Assembly: GCF_037104765.1 (NCBI RefSeq)
Contig: NZ_JBAWSY010000001.1
Coordinates: 558,001 to 622,000, forward strand
Length of the DNA stretch: 64,000 bases
Reading direction: 5' to 3'
Source of the DNA: Psychrobacillus mangrovi
GTDB taxonomy: Bacteria > Bacillota > Bacilli > Bacillales_A > Planococcaceae
The position numbers and the translations under genes are program-made. Shown one piece after another: positions 17,255 to 26,765 of the stretch (position 1 is its first letter; every line of letters begins with the position of its first letter). A model generated the notes under the pieces. It was given only the letters and a program-made list of their open reading frames with translations. It did not search any database and was not told the origin of the DNA.

Positions 17255-17989
17255 TTATTGTTCATTTATTTTATTTATAAATTCTTGATCCTGTTTATTT
17301 AAATCAATTGATTCTAATAATTCAGGTCTTCTTTCAAGAGTTCGTTTTAATGATTGTTCTCTTCTCCATTTTTCAATCTCAGCATGATTACCGGATAATA
17401 ACACATCTGGTACCTTATATCCCCGATATTCAACTGGTCGGGTATAATGAGGATGTTCAAGCAGACCAGTTGAAAATGAATCTTTTTCATGAGATTCTGC
17501 ATTACCTAATACATTAGGCAAAAGCCTAACGACACTATCAACAATAGTCATGGCTGCTAACTCTCCACCTGTTAATACAAAATCTCCAAGTGAAATTTCA
17601 TCTGTTACAAGATGTTCTCGAATGCGTTCATCATAACCTTCATAATGTCCACATACAAAAATAAGTTCTTTCTCTTTTGCAAGTTCTTCTGCTTTTTTCT
17701 GCGTAAAGCGCTCTCCTTGAGGACAGAGTAGAACGATTCTGCGCTTTTGTTCTTTATTCGTAGTTAAAGAATCTATTGCGTTAAAAAGAGGTTCTGGCTT
17801 TAACACCATCCCAGCACCACCACCATAGGGATAATCATCCACCTGATGATGTTTGTTGCCTGAAAAGTCTCTAAAATTAACTACATTCAGCATAACTTCA
17901 TTCTTTTCCTGTGCTTTTTTCAAAATGGATGTATTAAAAACACCTTCAAACATTTCGGGAAATAGAGAAAGAATGTGAATATTCATCAT
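17255..17989 (-). CDS. trmD: tRNA (guanine-N1-)-methyltransferase TrmD
   Basis: SPOUT-class enzyme that makes m1G37 next to the anticodon and prevents frameshifting. The start reads NIHILSLFPEMFEGVF. The knot motifs VCGHYEGYDERI and EISLGDFVLTGGELA bind AdoMet near residues 110-145. Two adjacent ATGs (17989 and 17986) overlap the rimM stop; the second aligns best with B. subtilis. The rimM-trmD coupling is widely conserved. Confidence 0.97.
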   Translation of the reverse strand: MMNIHILSLFPEMFEGVFNTSILKKAQEKNEVMLNVVNFRDFSGNKHHQVDDYPYGGGAGMVLKPEPLFNAIDSLTTNKEQKRRIVLLCPQGERFTQKKAEELAKEKELIFVCGHYEGYDERIREHLVTDEISLGDFVLTGGELAAMTIVDSVVRLLPNVLGNAESHEKDSFSTGLLEHPHYTRPVEYRGYKVPDVLLSGNHAEIEKWRREQSLKRTLERRPELLESIDLNKQDQEFINKINEQ

Positions 17990-18501
17990 GATAATAAACC
18001 TTCTAACACTTCAATAACAATTTTCTTATTATCAATGTCGACTGACTTTACTACATCTTCAATGTATGGAATGTAATGTGTTTTCCCTTTTGAAGGCTGA
18101 ACTGCCCAAACATCATTAGCACCTGTTTCAAGGATTTCTGTAACAGTTCCAATTGTTTCACCTTCTGTAGAAACAACTGTACACCCGATTATTTCATGAT
18201 AGTAGAATTCATTTTCTTCTAATTCCGTAAGGTACTTATCAGAAACTTTTAAGATGGCATCTCTAAAAGGCTCTACATCTTTTAACAATGAATATCCTTC
18301 AAATGTTAATAAATCAAAGTTTTTATGCTTTCGATGACTAGCTACTTTAACGGTGATTGGTTTCGATCCATCTGCTTTAAACAGACCTAGCTCACTACCA
18401 ACTTCATAACGTTCATCTGCAAAGTCTGTTTTGGAGATAACACGAACCTCTCCCCAGATCCCATGCGTATTAACTATTTTACCAACATTAAACCATTCCA
18501 T
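17986..18501 (-). CDS. rimM: Ribosome maturation factor RimM
   Basis: Assists 30S head assembly by binding S19. The N-terminal beta-barrel starts MEWFNVGKIVNTHGIWGEVR. The C-terminal PRC-barrel has GTVTEILETGANDVWAVQ and YIPYIEDVVKSVD. The ATG at 18501 is preceded by AGGAGGT and gives 171 aa. A terminator-like hairpin lies just before this ribosome site. The ylqD gene that precedes rimM in B. subtilis is absent. Confidence 0.96.
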   Translation of the reverse strand: MEWFNVGKIVNTHGIWGEVRVISKTDFADERYEVGSELGLFKADGSKPITVKVASHRKHKNFDLLTFEGYSLLKDVEPFRDAILKVSDKYLTELEENEFYYHEIIGCTVVSTEGETIGTVTEILETGANDVWAVQPSKGKTHYIPYIEDVVKSVDIDNKKIVIEVLEGLLS

Positions 18502-18520
18502 GAATATTCTACCTCCTATC

Positions 18521-18554
18521 AAAAAAGGAAGAACAAATTGTTCTCCCTTTTTGT
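18521..18554 (-). terminator. Terminator-like hairpin directly upstream of the rimM ribosome site
   Basis: AAAAAGG(A)GAACA-type stem of about 13 bp (with one mismatch) closes a 3-nt loop and is followed on the minus strand by CCTTTTTTG, then at once by the rimM Shine-Dalgarno. If it works as a terminator it would attenuate rimM-trmD. Confidence 0.65.
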
Positions 18555-18560
18555 TTATTC

Positions 18561-18636
18561 AAATACGCCTCAGCTATTCAAAATCTATGGAATCTGCCAA
18601 AGGCTTTAACTTTCTTCAGTGGGAGGTCCCCCACTA
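18561..18636. repeat. Degenerate copy (C1) of a dispersed repeat-associated ORF
   Basis: 18580-18620 aligns with 48589-48633 (shared CAAAATC, ATCTGCCAAAGGC against ATCCGCCAAAGGC, and CTT..TTC..CAGT). Read on the minus strand it gives KPLADSIDFE and a stop, against MPLADATDFVMEL in the other copy. Both copies lie immediately after the stop codon of a minus-strand gene and are followed by a hairpin. A short GTGGG/CCCAC hairpin (18620-18636) is included. Confidence 0.6.
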
Positions 18637-18643
18637 AAGTCCG

Positions 18644-18877
18644 TTAATCTAATATGTCGACATATGTTTTTTTCTTTTGGTGACTGCCTGCTGCTGAGTA
18701 AACAATAGTACGAATCGCTTTCGCTACTCGCCCTTGTTTGCCAATTACTTTTCCCATGTCTTCAGGATGAACAGAAAGCTTATAAACTATACGGTTTACA
18801 TTTTCTTCTTTTACAACCTGAACCTTATCTGGATAATCAACTAATGGTTTGACGATTGCTTCGATCAGCTGCTCCAC
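18644..18877 (-). CDS. khpA: KH-domain RNA-binding protein KhpA (YlqC)
   Basis: A 77-residue single KH domain protein. The RNA-binding loop is GKVIGKQGRVAKAIRTIV near residues 42-59. In streptococci and lactobacilli KhpA pairs with KhpB (EloR/Jag) to influence cell elongation and bind small RNAs; in B. subtilis it lies in the same place between rpsP and ylqD/rimM. It follows rpsP by 14 nt. Confidence 0.95.
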   Translation of the reverse strand: MEQLIEAIVKPLVDYPDKVQVVKEENVNRIVYKLSVHPEDMGKVIGKQGRVAKAIRTIVYSAAGSHQKKKTYVDILD

Positions 18878-18891
18878 ATTGTCCCCTCCGA

Positions 18892-19164
18892 TTATTTGCC
18901 GAGTTTTGCGTTATGGAATTTTTCCATAATTCCTTGTTCAGAGAACAAGTTACGTACTGTATCAGATGGTTTCGCACCGTCTTGAAGCCATTTTAACGCT
19001 AGTTCTTCGTTAATTTTAACTTCTGCTGGTTTAGTAAGTGGGTTGTAAGTACCTACTGTTTCAATTTGACGACCATCACGTGGTGAGCGAGAGTCTGCTA
19101 CTACAATACGATAGAAAGGAGATTTTTTTGCTCCCATACGTTTTAAACGAATTTTAACTGCCAT
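18892..19164 (-). CDS. rpsP: Ribosomal protein S16
   Basis: Small-subunit assembly protein. MAVKIRLKRMGAKKSPFYR, then VADSRSPRDGR and ETVGTYNPL, are the S16 signature. The ATG at 19164 is preceded by GGAGGTG and gives 90 aa; codons further upstream would bury the ribosome site. Lies in the conserved ffh-rpsP-khpA order. Confidence 0.98.
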   Translation of the reverse strand: MAVKIRLKRMGAKKSPFYRIVVADSRSPRDGRQIETVGTYNPLTKPAEVKINEELALKWLQDGAKPSDTVRNLFSEQGIMEKFHNAKLGK

Positions 19165-19267
19165 TTTTATTGCACCTCCGAATAGTTTCACACAAGATAG
19201 TATATTATCAAGCTTTTATTTGTTTGTAAAGTGTTTTTTCTTAACACCCTAATTTTTTGGGGAAAAA

Positions 19268-20623
19268 TTATTTAAAAAGAGAGTCTAAACCTGGCATTTT
19301 CATCTTTTTCTTCCCTTTTTGTTGCATGTTTGTCATTTGTTTCATCATTTTTTTCATATCTTCGAATTGTTTTAATAATCTATTGATATCTTGAATAGAC
19401 GTCCCAGATCCTTTTGCAATTCTTTTCTTCCTAGGACCATTAATAATTTCAGGAGTTGTTTTTTCTTGCGTAGTCATGGAATAAATAATCGCTTCGACAC
19501 GATCCATTTGCTTTTCATCCACTTTTGCATTCTCCAACCCTTTAATTTTACCAGCTCCAGGAAGCATTTTCAAAATTTCGTCCAAAGGTCCCATCTTCTT
19601 CACTTGACTAATTTGTTCCAAAAAGTCATCAAATGTGAAAGATTGCGTACGGAATTTTTCTTCTAATTCTTTTGCTTTTTCTTCATCAACATTTGCTTGA
19701 GCTTTCTCGATCAGGGACATCATATCTCCCATACCTAAAATTCGAGAAGCCATTCGCTCTGGGTGGAAAGATTCTAGAGCGTCCATCTTTTCGCCCATAC
19801 CAACAAACTTGATAGGTTTTTGCGTAACAGAACGGATGGATAAAGCAGCTCCACCTCGAGTATCCCCATCAAGCTTCGTTAATACAACACCAGTGATGCC
19901 AATAGATTCGTTAAAATTATTCGCAACATTGACTGCATCCTGTCCAGTCATTGCATCTACCACCAAGAACACTTCATCTGGTTCTTTAATGGCACGAATA
20001 TCTTTTAATTCTTGCATAAGTGTTTCATCAATATGAAGTCGACCTGCAGTATCAATGATCACAACATCGTTATGCTCTTCTTTCGCATGCTCCATCGCCT
20101 GTTTCACAATTTCAACGGGTGAAATATCAGTGCCTAAAGAGAACACAGGTAACGATAATTGTTTACCAAGCGTTTCAAGCTGTTTGACAGCTGCTGGACG
20201 ATAAATATCTGCCGCTACTAAAAGAGGCTTTTTATTGTATTTTTTGCGCAGTACATTCGCAAGCTTTCCAGTAGTGGTTGTTTTACCAGCACCTTGAAGA
20301 CCGACCATCATAATTACGGTAGGTGGTCTCGATGAAAAAGAAATTTGACTTTGCTCTCCACCCATTAACTCTGTCAATTCGTCTTTAACAATTTTAATAA
20401 CTTGCTGACCGGGTGTTAAGCTTTTCATTACATCTTGCCCAACAGCACGTTCCGAAACATTTTTGACGAATTCCTTTACTACTTTCAAGTTTACGTCTGC
20501 TTCGAGAAGTGCGTAACGAACGTCTCTCATCATTTCTTTTACATCTGCTTCAGAAATCTTTCCTTTACCTTTAATTTTCTGAAGCGTTCCTTGGAGTCGC
20601 TCAGCTAATCCTTCAAATGCCAT
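19268..20623 (-). CDS. ffh: Signal recognition particle protein Ffh (SRP54)
   Basis: GTPase that binds signal sequences emerging from the ribosome together with the SRP RNA. N domain 1-90; G1 GLQGAGKTTTTGKLA near residue 108; DTAGRLHID near 190; TKLDGDTRGGAAL near 248. The C-terminal M domain is methionine-rich (FEDMKKMMKQMTNMQQ). Length 451. It follows ylxM by 12 nt, its known regulator in several Firmicutes. Confidence 0.98.
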   Translation of the reverse strand: MAFEGLAERLQGTLQKIKGKGKISEADVKEMMRDVRYALLEADVNLKVVKEFVKNVSERAVGQDVMKSLTPGQQVIKIVKDELTELMGGEQSQISFSSRPPTVIMMVGLQGAGKTTTTGKLANVLRKKYNKKPLLVAADIYRPAAVKQLETLGKQLSLPVFSLGTDISPVEIVKQAMEHAKEEHNDVVIIDTAGRLHIDETLMQELKDIRAIKEPDEVFLVVDAMTGQDAVNVANNFNESIGITGVVLTKLDGDTRGGAALSIRSVTQKPIKFVGMGEKMDALESFHPERMASRILGMGDMMSLIEKAQANVDEEKAKELEEKFRTQSFTFDDFLEQISQVKKMGPLDEILKMLPGAGKIKGLENAKVDEKQMDRVEAIIYSMTTQEKTTPEIINGPRKKRIAKGSGTSIQDINRLLKQFEDMKKMMKQMTNMQQKGKKKMKMPGLDSLFK

Positions 20624-20635
20624 GCATGCCGCCTC

Positions 20636-20965
20636 CTAATCCCATTCTTTTAATTGATTAATGAGTTCAATCAGTTGTTCTTCAGATGATTGTTCCTTTG
20701 CTAAAAGCAATAGCTGCTCAATCGTTTCCTGACGTTTTTCAAATTTCGAAAAGAGGTTAAGTTTTTCTTCATACTCCTCTAACATTGCTTCTGTACGACG
20801 TATATTATCATAAACAGCTTGTCTGGAAATATCATATTCTTCTGCAATTTCTCCAAGGGATAAATCATCTAAATAATATAGCTGCATATAGCTTCTTTGC
20901 TTATCTGTTAATAAAGCCTGGTAAAAATCGAAGAGAAAATTCATGCGTGTTGTTTTTTCAATCAT
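20636..20965 (-). CDS. ylxM: SRP-associated helix-turn-helix protein YlxM
   Basis: A 109-residue protein with a sigma-70 region 4-like helix-turn-helix: LSLGEIAEEYDISRQAVYDN near residues 34-53. In B. subtilis and streptococci YlxM is encoded with ffh and is reported to modulate SRP GTPase activity. I start at the ATG at 20965, 8 nt after AAGGAG; a TTG two codons earlier is too close to that site. The C-terminal half is helical and glutamate-rich. Confidence 0.93.
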   Translation of the reverse strand: MIEKTTRMNFLFDFYQALLTDKQRSYMQLYYLDDLSLGEIAEEYDISRQAVYDNIRRTEAMLEEYEEKLNLFSKFEKRQETIEQLLLLAKEQSSEEQLIELINQLKEWD

Positions 20966-21035
20966 TCCCAACTCTCCTTACCAATTCAATTACATCCTCT
21001 AGTTTATTAATTGAGGGTACAACTGTCAAGTATTT

Positions 21036-22073
21036 TTACTTGTCTGCATTTTCTTCGTTTGTTTCATTTTCACTTTCAAGCTCTAATCCTTCTGCAAAAA
21101 GTCCGTAAACGTATTTTTCGGAATCAAACGGTTGTAAATCATCCATTTGCTCACCTAATCCAACAAATTTCACTGGAATATGAAGTTTTGAACGAATCGC
21201 TAATACGATACCACCTTTTGCGGTGCCATCTAGTTTCGTTAATACAATTCCAGTAACATTTGTCGCTTCTTTAAACGTCTGTGCCTGCACAAGTGCATTT
21301 TGACCGGTTGTTGCATCTAGTGCTAGCAATACCTCATGAGGCGCACTAGGAACTTCACGCGATATAACACGATGAATTTTTTCTAACTCATTCATCAAGT
21401 TCACTTTATTTTGAAGACGACCTGCAGTATCACAAATTAAAACATCCGCATTGCGCGTTTTAGCTGCTCTAATTGCATCGTACATAACAGCAGCAGGGTC
21501 AGAGCCCTCTGCTTGTTTTATCACCTCTACACCTACTCTATCGCCCCAAACTTGAAGCTGCTCGATCGCACCAGCACGGAAGGTATCTCCCGCTGCCAAA
21601 ATGACTTTTTTTCCTTCGCTTTTTAAACGATGTGCAAGTTTCCCAATCGTTGTAGTTTTACCTACACCGTTTACTCCAACAAATAAAATAACGGATAATC
21701 CTTCTTCCTCAAGTTGAAGCTCTGTACTATTTTCATCACCAGCTTCATAAATATCGACTAGTTTTTCAGAAATAACAGATTGAATTCCAGCAGTATCTTT
21801 AATATTTTTGCGTTGTACTTCAAAACGCAAGGAGTCCATTAATTCGGAAACTGTTTCAAAACCTACATCCGCTTGTAATAAGATTTCTTCTAATTCTTCG
21901 AAAAAATCTTCATCGACTTTACGATATTTAGCTACTAAGTCATTTACTTTAGAAGTAAATTGATTTCTTGTTTTCGCTAAACCTTCTTTAAATTTATTTG
22001 TAATCGAAACTGTTTCTTCTATCTCTTCATTCGATCCAAGCATCTTTTCTTTAAACTTCTTAAAAAAACTCAT
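21036..22073 (-). CDS. ftsY: Signal recognition particle receptor FtsY
   Basis: Membrane-associated GTPase that receives SRP-ribosome complexes. G1 GVNGVGKTTTIGKLAHRL near residue 133, AGDTFRAGAIEQL, ICDTAGRLQNK near 215 and TKLDGTAKGG near 278. The N-terminal acidic extension is short, as usual in Bacillales. 345 aa. It lies 15 nt after smc, in the rnc-smc-ftsY order of B. subtilis. Confidence 0.98.
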   Translation of the reverse strand: MSFFKKFKEKMLGSNEEIEETVSITNKFKEGLAKTRNQFTSKVNDLVAKYRKVDEDFFEELEEILLQADVGFETVSELMDSLRFEVQRKNIKDTAGIQSVISEKLVDIYEAGDENSTELQLEEEGLSVILFVGVNGVGKTTTIGKLAHRLKSEGKKVILAAGDTFRAGAIEQLQVWGDRVGVEVIKQAEGSDPAAVMYDAIRAAKTRNADVLICDTAGRLQNKVNLMNELEKIHRVISREVPSAPHEVLLALDATTGQNALVQAQTFKEATNVTGIVLTKLDGTAKGGIVLAIRSKLHIPVKFVGLGEQMDDLQPFDSEKYVYGLFAEGLELESENETNEENADK

Positions 22074-22088
22074 CCTCTAAGCTCCTTT

Positions 22089-25000
22089 TTAAGTTACTAA
22101 TTCTTCTTCCAATTTAACAGAAACTAATTTTGAAATACCCGACTCTTGCATCGTAATACCATATAGTACGTCTGCACCTTCCATTGTTCCTTTTCGATGA
22201 GTAATCACAATAAATTGCGTATCGTGACTAAATTTCTTTAAATAGTTGCTATAACGAGCCACATTAGCCTCATCTAAGGCTGCTTCTACCTCATCCAGTA
22301 TACAGAATGGTACAGGACGAGTGTGTAGGATAGCAAATAATAAGGCAATTGCAGTAAGCGCACGCTCTCCTCCTGACAAAAGAGTAAGGTTTTGCAGTTT
22401 TTTCCCAGGTGGTTGTGCGATAATGTCTATCCCTGTATCAAGTAAGGAAGTAGGATCAGTCAAGACTAAATCAGCTTGACCCCCACCAAACAGTTCACGG
22501 AAAACAACTCTAAAATGAGACTGTATCTCTTTGAATGTTGTTTCGAATCGAATGGTCATTTCTTCATCCATTTCTCTGATCACTTCATGCAAAGTTTCTT
22601 GAGCGGAAAGCAAGTCTTCCCTTTGTTCTGTTAAAAAGGAGTGTCGTTCACTCACTTGTTCAAATTCTTGAATAGACCCAAGATTAATCGGACCAAGCTC
22701 TTCAATAGATCGTTTTAATAAGGTGACTTTTTTGCGAGCCAATTGTTCTTCCATTTCAAAAGGGAAGTCACGTTCAGCTTCTTCAAGTGTCAGCTCATAT
22801 GTTTCTTCTAAGTGATTGTATAGCGTGTTCATCTCTACTTCCAGTTTACTTTGTCTAATTTCAAAGGAACGCTCTTCATTTGTCAGTAGCCCAGCTTGTT
22901 GTTGAAGCTCTTTGAGCCTGTTTTCAGCTTTATTAATGTTTTGGGAAAGTTCTACCCTGTTGCTTTTTCCTAATTGTATTTGTTCGATTAATTGATCTTT
23001 TGACAATTTGTATTTTGTAATAAGGTCACTTAATTCATCGTCTGTCGGACCTTCTCGATCATCATTTTCATACCAGGTAATTTCTTTTTCTAAAGTATCT
23101 ATTTTTTGAGTGCTAACTTGAATCGAATTTGTAATTTGAACTTTTTCTTTTTCTTGTTGGGTGACTTGTTCATTAACTACAGCGATCTGTGATAACAACT
23201 CACCAAGCTCATTTTGAAATTTATCTTTTTCTTCAATCGATTGAAGTTTTAAAACTTGTAGCTGATCAATCGATGTTTGGATAGTAGCTAATGACTCTTT
23301 TATCTCCGCACTTCTTGAGGAAGTTTGTTCTTTTTTACGGACTAAATCATCATGCAAGTTACCTTTTTCCATTTTCTCTTCATCATATTCAAGTAATTGA
23401 CTCGTAATTCTTGAAATAATAGCAGTACATTCTCTTGTTTCTGAAAGTAATTTAAGTTCTTCTCCTCTTAAATTTTCACCAAGAAGACGTGTTTCTTCCA
23501 ATTCTAATCGTAACTTTTGCACTTCTTGCTTTTTAGAGGAAACAGATTTTTCTGCTTGAAGTACCGTCTTTTCCAATTCTACTAATTTATCATTTAGCTG
23601 TTCTAGCTCCACTTTACGAGTAAATAATGAGGACTGCTGTTTTACAGAACCACCAGTGAGTGAACCTCCTGCATTCACAACGTCACCATCTAATGTTACA
23701 AAGCGAAATTTATATTGAAGACGGGATGCCATTTCATTCGCACCCTTTAAATCTTTTGCAATAATAATATTTCCTAGCAAATTTTCTACAATAATTTGGT
23801 AGCCATCACTGTAATTCACTAGCTTATCTGCCGTATTAACAAAAGAAGGGTGGTCCTTAATCATCGCTAAAGTTTGCTCATTTACCTTACGTGATTTCAT
23901 TACTTGAAGCGGTAGAAATGTTGCTCTTCCTACTCGCTTCTTTTTCAACCATTCAATAGCTAAACGCGCGTCTTGACTGGAATCTGTAATAATATGCTGT
24001 GATTGTTGTCCAATTGCAGTATCTATTGCATTCATATAAGTATGCGGAATTTGAATCAGCTCTGCTACCGCACCATGAATACCGTGTAATTCTTTTTTAT
24101 CTCTTGCAATCAATATTTCTTTAACGCCTTGGAAAAAGCCCGAAAACTCTGATTCTAATTCTTCTAAAGAATCTTTTCTTGCTTGCATTTGATGCTTCAT
24201 TTGATATGCCTTTTGAAGCATCGTCTGTTGTTCTTCAAACCCGCGCTCAAGCTGATCAGCTGTTTCACGTTTAGTTTTAAAATCTGACAGTTTCTGTTCT
24301 AATTCTTTTTGACATATAGCAAGTAACGATTCTAATTCAGTTTTGCGTTTAGATAGTTTCTCTAGTTCTTCTTTAATCTCACGATAATCTTCCATCATTT
24401 TTTCAGAAGAAACGAGTTCAAATTGAAGTTGCTGCTCCATATGTTTCATTTCATTTTTCATGGTAGCTTCTTCATTTAATAAATCGATATAAGTGCTTTT
24501 TAAATCCTCAATTTCTTCTTCTACTTCAGAAGCGGATTTACTTAAGACTTTGTCAATTTGCAACTTTTTGGCGCGAAGTTCTTTTAGCAAAACTTGTTTT
24601 TCTGTTTTAGATCCGTCATTATCTTTCAGTTGTCTCTCGAGTATTCCCAGCTTTTCTCTTTCTTCTTCTAATGCTCTTTTTAACTGGGAAATTTGTTGAC
24701 TTGCATTTTGTTTTTTCTCTGCAAGTAAAAGCTTTCTACCTTCTAATCGCTCTAACTCTGAACTTGTTTCTACTAGCTCACTTTGATTTGTATCTAAACT
24801 TTCATCTATATCAGACATTTTTCTTCTGTCTGCTTGTATAGTTGACTCAACTTCATTTATTTGTAGTTGAAGAGCTCGTTTAGTTTCATCAAGTGTTTGA
24901 AGTTTCGTATGTAATTCAGCACTTTGCTGAACAAACAATCTTAAATCATGTGCAATAACAGCAATCTCAATATCTTTTAATTCTTCGGACATTCTTAAAT

Positions 25001-25643
25001 AATCCGAAGCAAGCGATGATTGTATTTGTAGAGGTTCCATTCGACTATCTAACTCATGTAAAATATCCAGTACACGATTTAAATTGTCGTCTGTCTCTAT
25101 CAGTTTAAATTCTGCTTTCTTCTTACGTTGTTTGTATTTTAGTACTCCAGCAGTTTCTTCGAATATTGTTCTTCTATCTTCTGGGCGACTATTTAAAATT
25201 TCATCTACTCGACCCTGAGAAATAATAGAAAAAGCTTCTTTTCCAAGACCAGAATCCATAAAAAGATCTGTAATATCCTTTAATCTGCATGTTTGTTTAT
25301 TTAGTAGATATTCGCTATCTCCAGAACGAAATACTCTTCTAGTGACACTAATTTCGGCAAAGTCTAAAGCAACTCGGTGATCCGAATTATCCAATATTAA
25401 CGTGACTTCTGCAAAATTTAATGCTTTTCTGGAGTCACTTCCCGCAAAAATTACATCTTCCATTTTGGACCCACGCAACGATTTAGCAGATTGCTCTCCT
25501 AATACCCATCTAATTGCGTCGGTTACATTACTTTTTCCACTACCATTTGGACCTACTACTGCCGTAACACCTGGAACAAAATCGATTCCAATCCGGTCCG
25601 CAAATGACTTAAAACCTATTATTTCTAATCGTTTAAGGAACAA
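22089..25643 (-). CDS. smc: Chromosome partition protein SMC
   Basis: ATPase of the condensin complex with ScpA/ScpB that compacts and separates chromosomes. Walker A is GPNGSGKSNVTDAIRW near residues 32-47. The hinge lies around 520-650, flanked by two long coiled coils. The signature LSGGERALTAIALLFA and Walker B FCILDEVEAALDEAN are near the C-terminus. 1184 aa. The start is TTG: GGGAGG is 7 nt before it and the rnc stop lies between, so no ATG alternative fits. Confidence 0.98.
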   Translation of the reverse strand: MFLKRLEIIGFKSFADRIGIDFVPGVTAVVGPNGSGKSNVTDAIRWVLGEQSAKSLRGSKMEDVIFAGSDSRKALNFAEVTLILDNSDHRVALDFAEISVTRRVFRSGDSEYLLNKQTCRLKDITDLFMDSGLGKEAFSIISQGRVDEILNSRPEDRRTIFEETAGVLKYKQRKKKAEFKLIETDDNLNRVLDILHELDSRMEPLQIQSSLASDYLRMSEELKDIEIAVIAHDLRLFVQQSAELHTKLQTLDETKRALQLQINEVESTIQADRRKMSDIDESLDTNQSELVETSSELERLEGRKLLLAEKKQNASQQISQLKRALEEEREKLGILERQLKDNDGSKTEKQVLLKELRAKKLQIDKVLSKSASEVEEEIEDLKSTYIDLLNEEATMKNEMKHMEQQLQFELVSSEKMMEDYREIKEELEKLSKRKTELESLLAICQKELEQKLSDFKTKRETADQLERGFEEQQTMLQKAYQMKHQMQARKDSLEELESEFSGFFQGVKEILIARDKKELHGIHGAVAELIQIPHTYMNAIDTAIGQQSQHIITDSSQDARLAIEWLKKKRVGRATFLPLQVMKSRKVNEQTLAMIKDHPSFVNTADKLVNYSDGYQIIVENLLGNIIIAKDLKGANEMASRLQYKFRFVTLDGDVVNAGGSLTGGSVKQQSSLFTRKVELEQLNDKLVELEKTVLQAEKSVSSKKQEVQKLRLELEETRLLGENLRGEELKLLSETRECTAIISRITSQLLEYDEEKMEKGNLHDDLVRKKEQTSSRSAEIKESLATIQTSIDQLQVLKLQSIEEKDKFQNELGELLSQIAVVNEQVTQQEKEKVQITNSIQVSTQKIDTLEKEITWYENDDREGPTDDELSDLITKYKLSKDQLIEQIQLGKSNRVELSQNINKAENRLKELQQQAGLLTNEERSFEIRQSKLEVEMNTLYNHLEETYELTLEEAERDFPFEMEEQLARKKVTLLKRSIEELGPINLGSIQEFEQVSERHSFLTEQREDLLSAQETLHEVIREMDEEMTIRFETTFKEIQSHFRVVFRELFGGGQADLVLTDPTSLLDTGIDIIAQPPGKKLQNLTLLSGGERALTAIALLFAILHTRPVPFCILDEVEAALDEANVARYSNYLKKFSHDTQFIVITHRKGTMEGADVLYGITMQESGISKLVSVKLEEELVT

Positions 25644-25645
25644 AT

Positions 25646-26395
25646 TTATTCCTCCCGTTCATGATCCCTTAATGCAATTATTGCTAATCTTGCTGCTTGT
25701 TGTTCCGCTTCTTTTTTCGAGCGTCCTTTTCCTATACCTAGTTCATTTGTATTTAACACAACACGAGAAACGAATGTACGATTATGTGCAGGACCTTTTT
25801 CCTCCACAATTTCATAATTTAACGTTCCATTATTTTGTTGCTGAATAATTTCTTGTAATTGACTTTTATAATCCATCACATGCGAAAAAGCACCGAGTTC
25901 GATTTTAGGGAAAACAATTTTTTCTAAAAATGAAATCACTGTTGCAAGTCCCTTATCTAAGTATAATGCACCGATAAATGCTTCAAAAACGTCTGCAAGG
26001 AGTGCAGGTCTTTCACGTCCACCTGTCAATTCTTCTCCTTTTCCTAGCAACACATATTTTCCAAAGTTCAGTTCATTGGCAAACAATACAAGCGATGGCT
26101 CGCAAACTATTGCTGCGCGAAGTTTTGTAAGTTCTCCCTCGCTCATCCCCATATATTGTTGAAATAAATATTGAGAAACAGACAATTCTAAAACAGCGTC
26201 TCCTAGAAACTCTAGTCTTTCATTATCGGTAAAAAACTTCCGTCGATGCTCATTCACATAAGATGAATGCGTAAAGGCTTGATACAATAGTGTTGGATTA
26301 TCGAAATGAATATCAAAATGTTGTTGAAAGAGATTAAAATGTTCTTTAACACTTTCAGGGAAAATCGATTTTTTCGTATGCGTACTTTTTCTCAT
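25646..26395 (-). CDS. rnc: Ribonuclease III
   Basis: Double-strand-specific endoribonuclease for rRNA and mRNA processing. The catalytic signature NERLEFLGDAVLELSVSQYL is near residues 59-78, with the second acidic cluster in LLADVFEAFIGALYLD. A C-terminal double-stranded RNA-binding domain starts at DYKSQLQEIIQ. 249 aa with a slightly basic N-terminal extension. Its stop is 2 nt before the smc TTG. Confidence 0.97.
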   Translation of the reverse strand: MRKSTHTKKSIFPESVKEHFNLFQQHFDIHFDNPTLLYQAFTHSSYVNEHRRKFFTDNERLEFLGDAVLELSVSQYLFQQYMGMSEGELTKLRAAIVCEPSLVLFANELNFGKYVLLGKGEELTGGRERPALLADVFEAFIGALYLDKGLATVISFLEKIVFPKIELGAFSHVMDYKSQLQEIIQQQNNGTLNYEIVEEKGPAHNRTFVSRVVLNTNELGIGKGRSKKEAEQQAARLAIIALRDHEREE

Positions 26396-26468
26396 GAATT
26401 ATCTGCCTTTCTTGCTTATGGATCTATCTGTTTAAGTTTACCTGTTTCTATAGCTTTGTGCAAAAGAA

Positions 26469-26517
26469 ATAGAGACGTTCTATCTCTATTCTCGAGGAAT
26501 GAGTAGAACGTCTCCGA
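26469..26517 (-). terminator. Intrinsic terminator of the fapR-acpP operon
   Basis: An 11-bp perfect stem (26472-26482 with 26504-26514) lies 12 nt after the acpP stop, followed by a T-rich stretch on the minus strand. Its loop contains a second small palindrome (CTCGAG). Confidence 0.88.
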
Positions 26518-26528
26518 TGTTATTGAAA

Positions 26529-26765
26529 TTAAGCTTGTTTACTTTCAATATAGCTAACTGCACTACCTACAGTTGAAATGTTTTCAGCATCTTCATCTGA
26601 AATTTCCATATCGAACTCATCTTCAAGTTCCATAACTAATTCTACTACATCAAGAGAGTCAGCACCTAAATCATCACGGAAAGATGCTTCTAATTTTACT
26701 TCGCTTTCATCTACACCTAGACGATCCACGATTACTTTCGTTACGCGTTCTAATACTGTTGACAA
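26529..26765 (-). CDS. acpP: Acyl carrier protein
   Basis: Carries growing fatty acids on a phosphopantetheine arm. The attachment Ser is in LGADSLDVVELVMELEDEF. The start is TTG at 26765: GGGGAGG is 7 nt upstream, and the product then aligns end to end with B. subtilis AcpP (78 aa). A GTG at 26774 overlaps the ribosome site and is unlikely. Last gene of the FapR-controlled operon. Confidence 0.96.
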   Translation of the reverse strand: MSTVLERVTKVIVDRLGVDESEVKLEASFRDDLGADSLDVVELVMELEDEFDMEISDEDAENISTVGSAVSYIESKQA

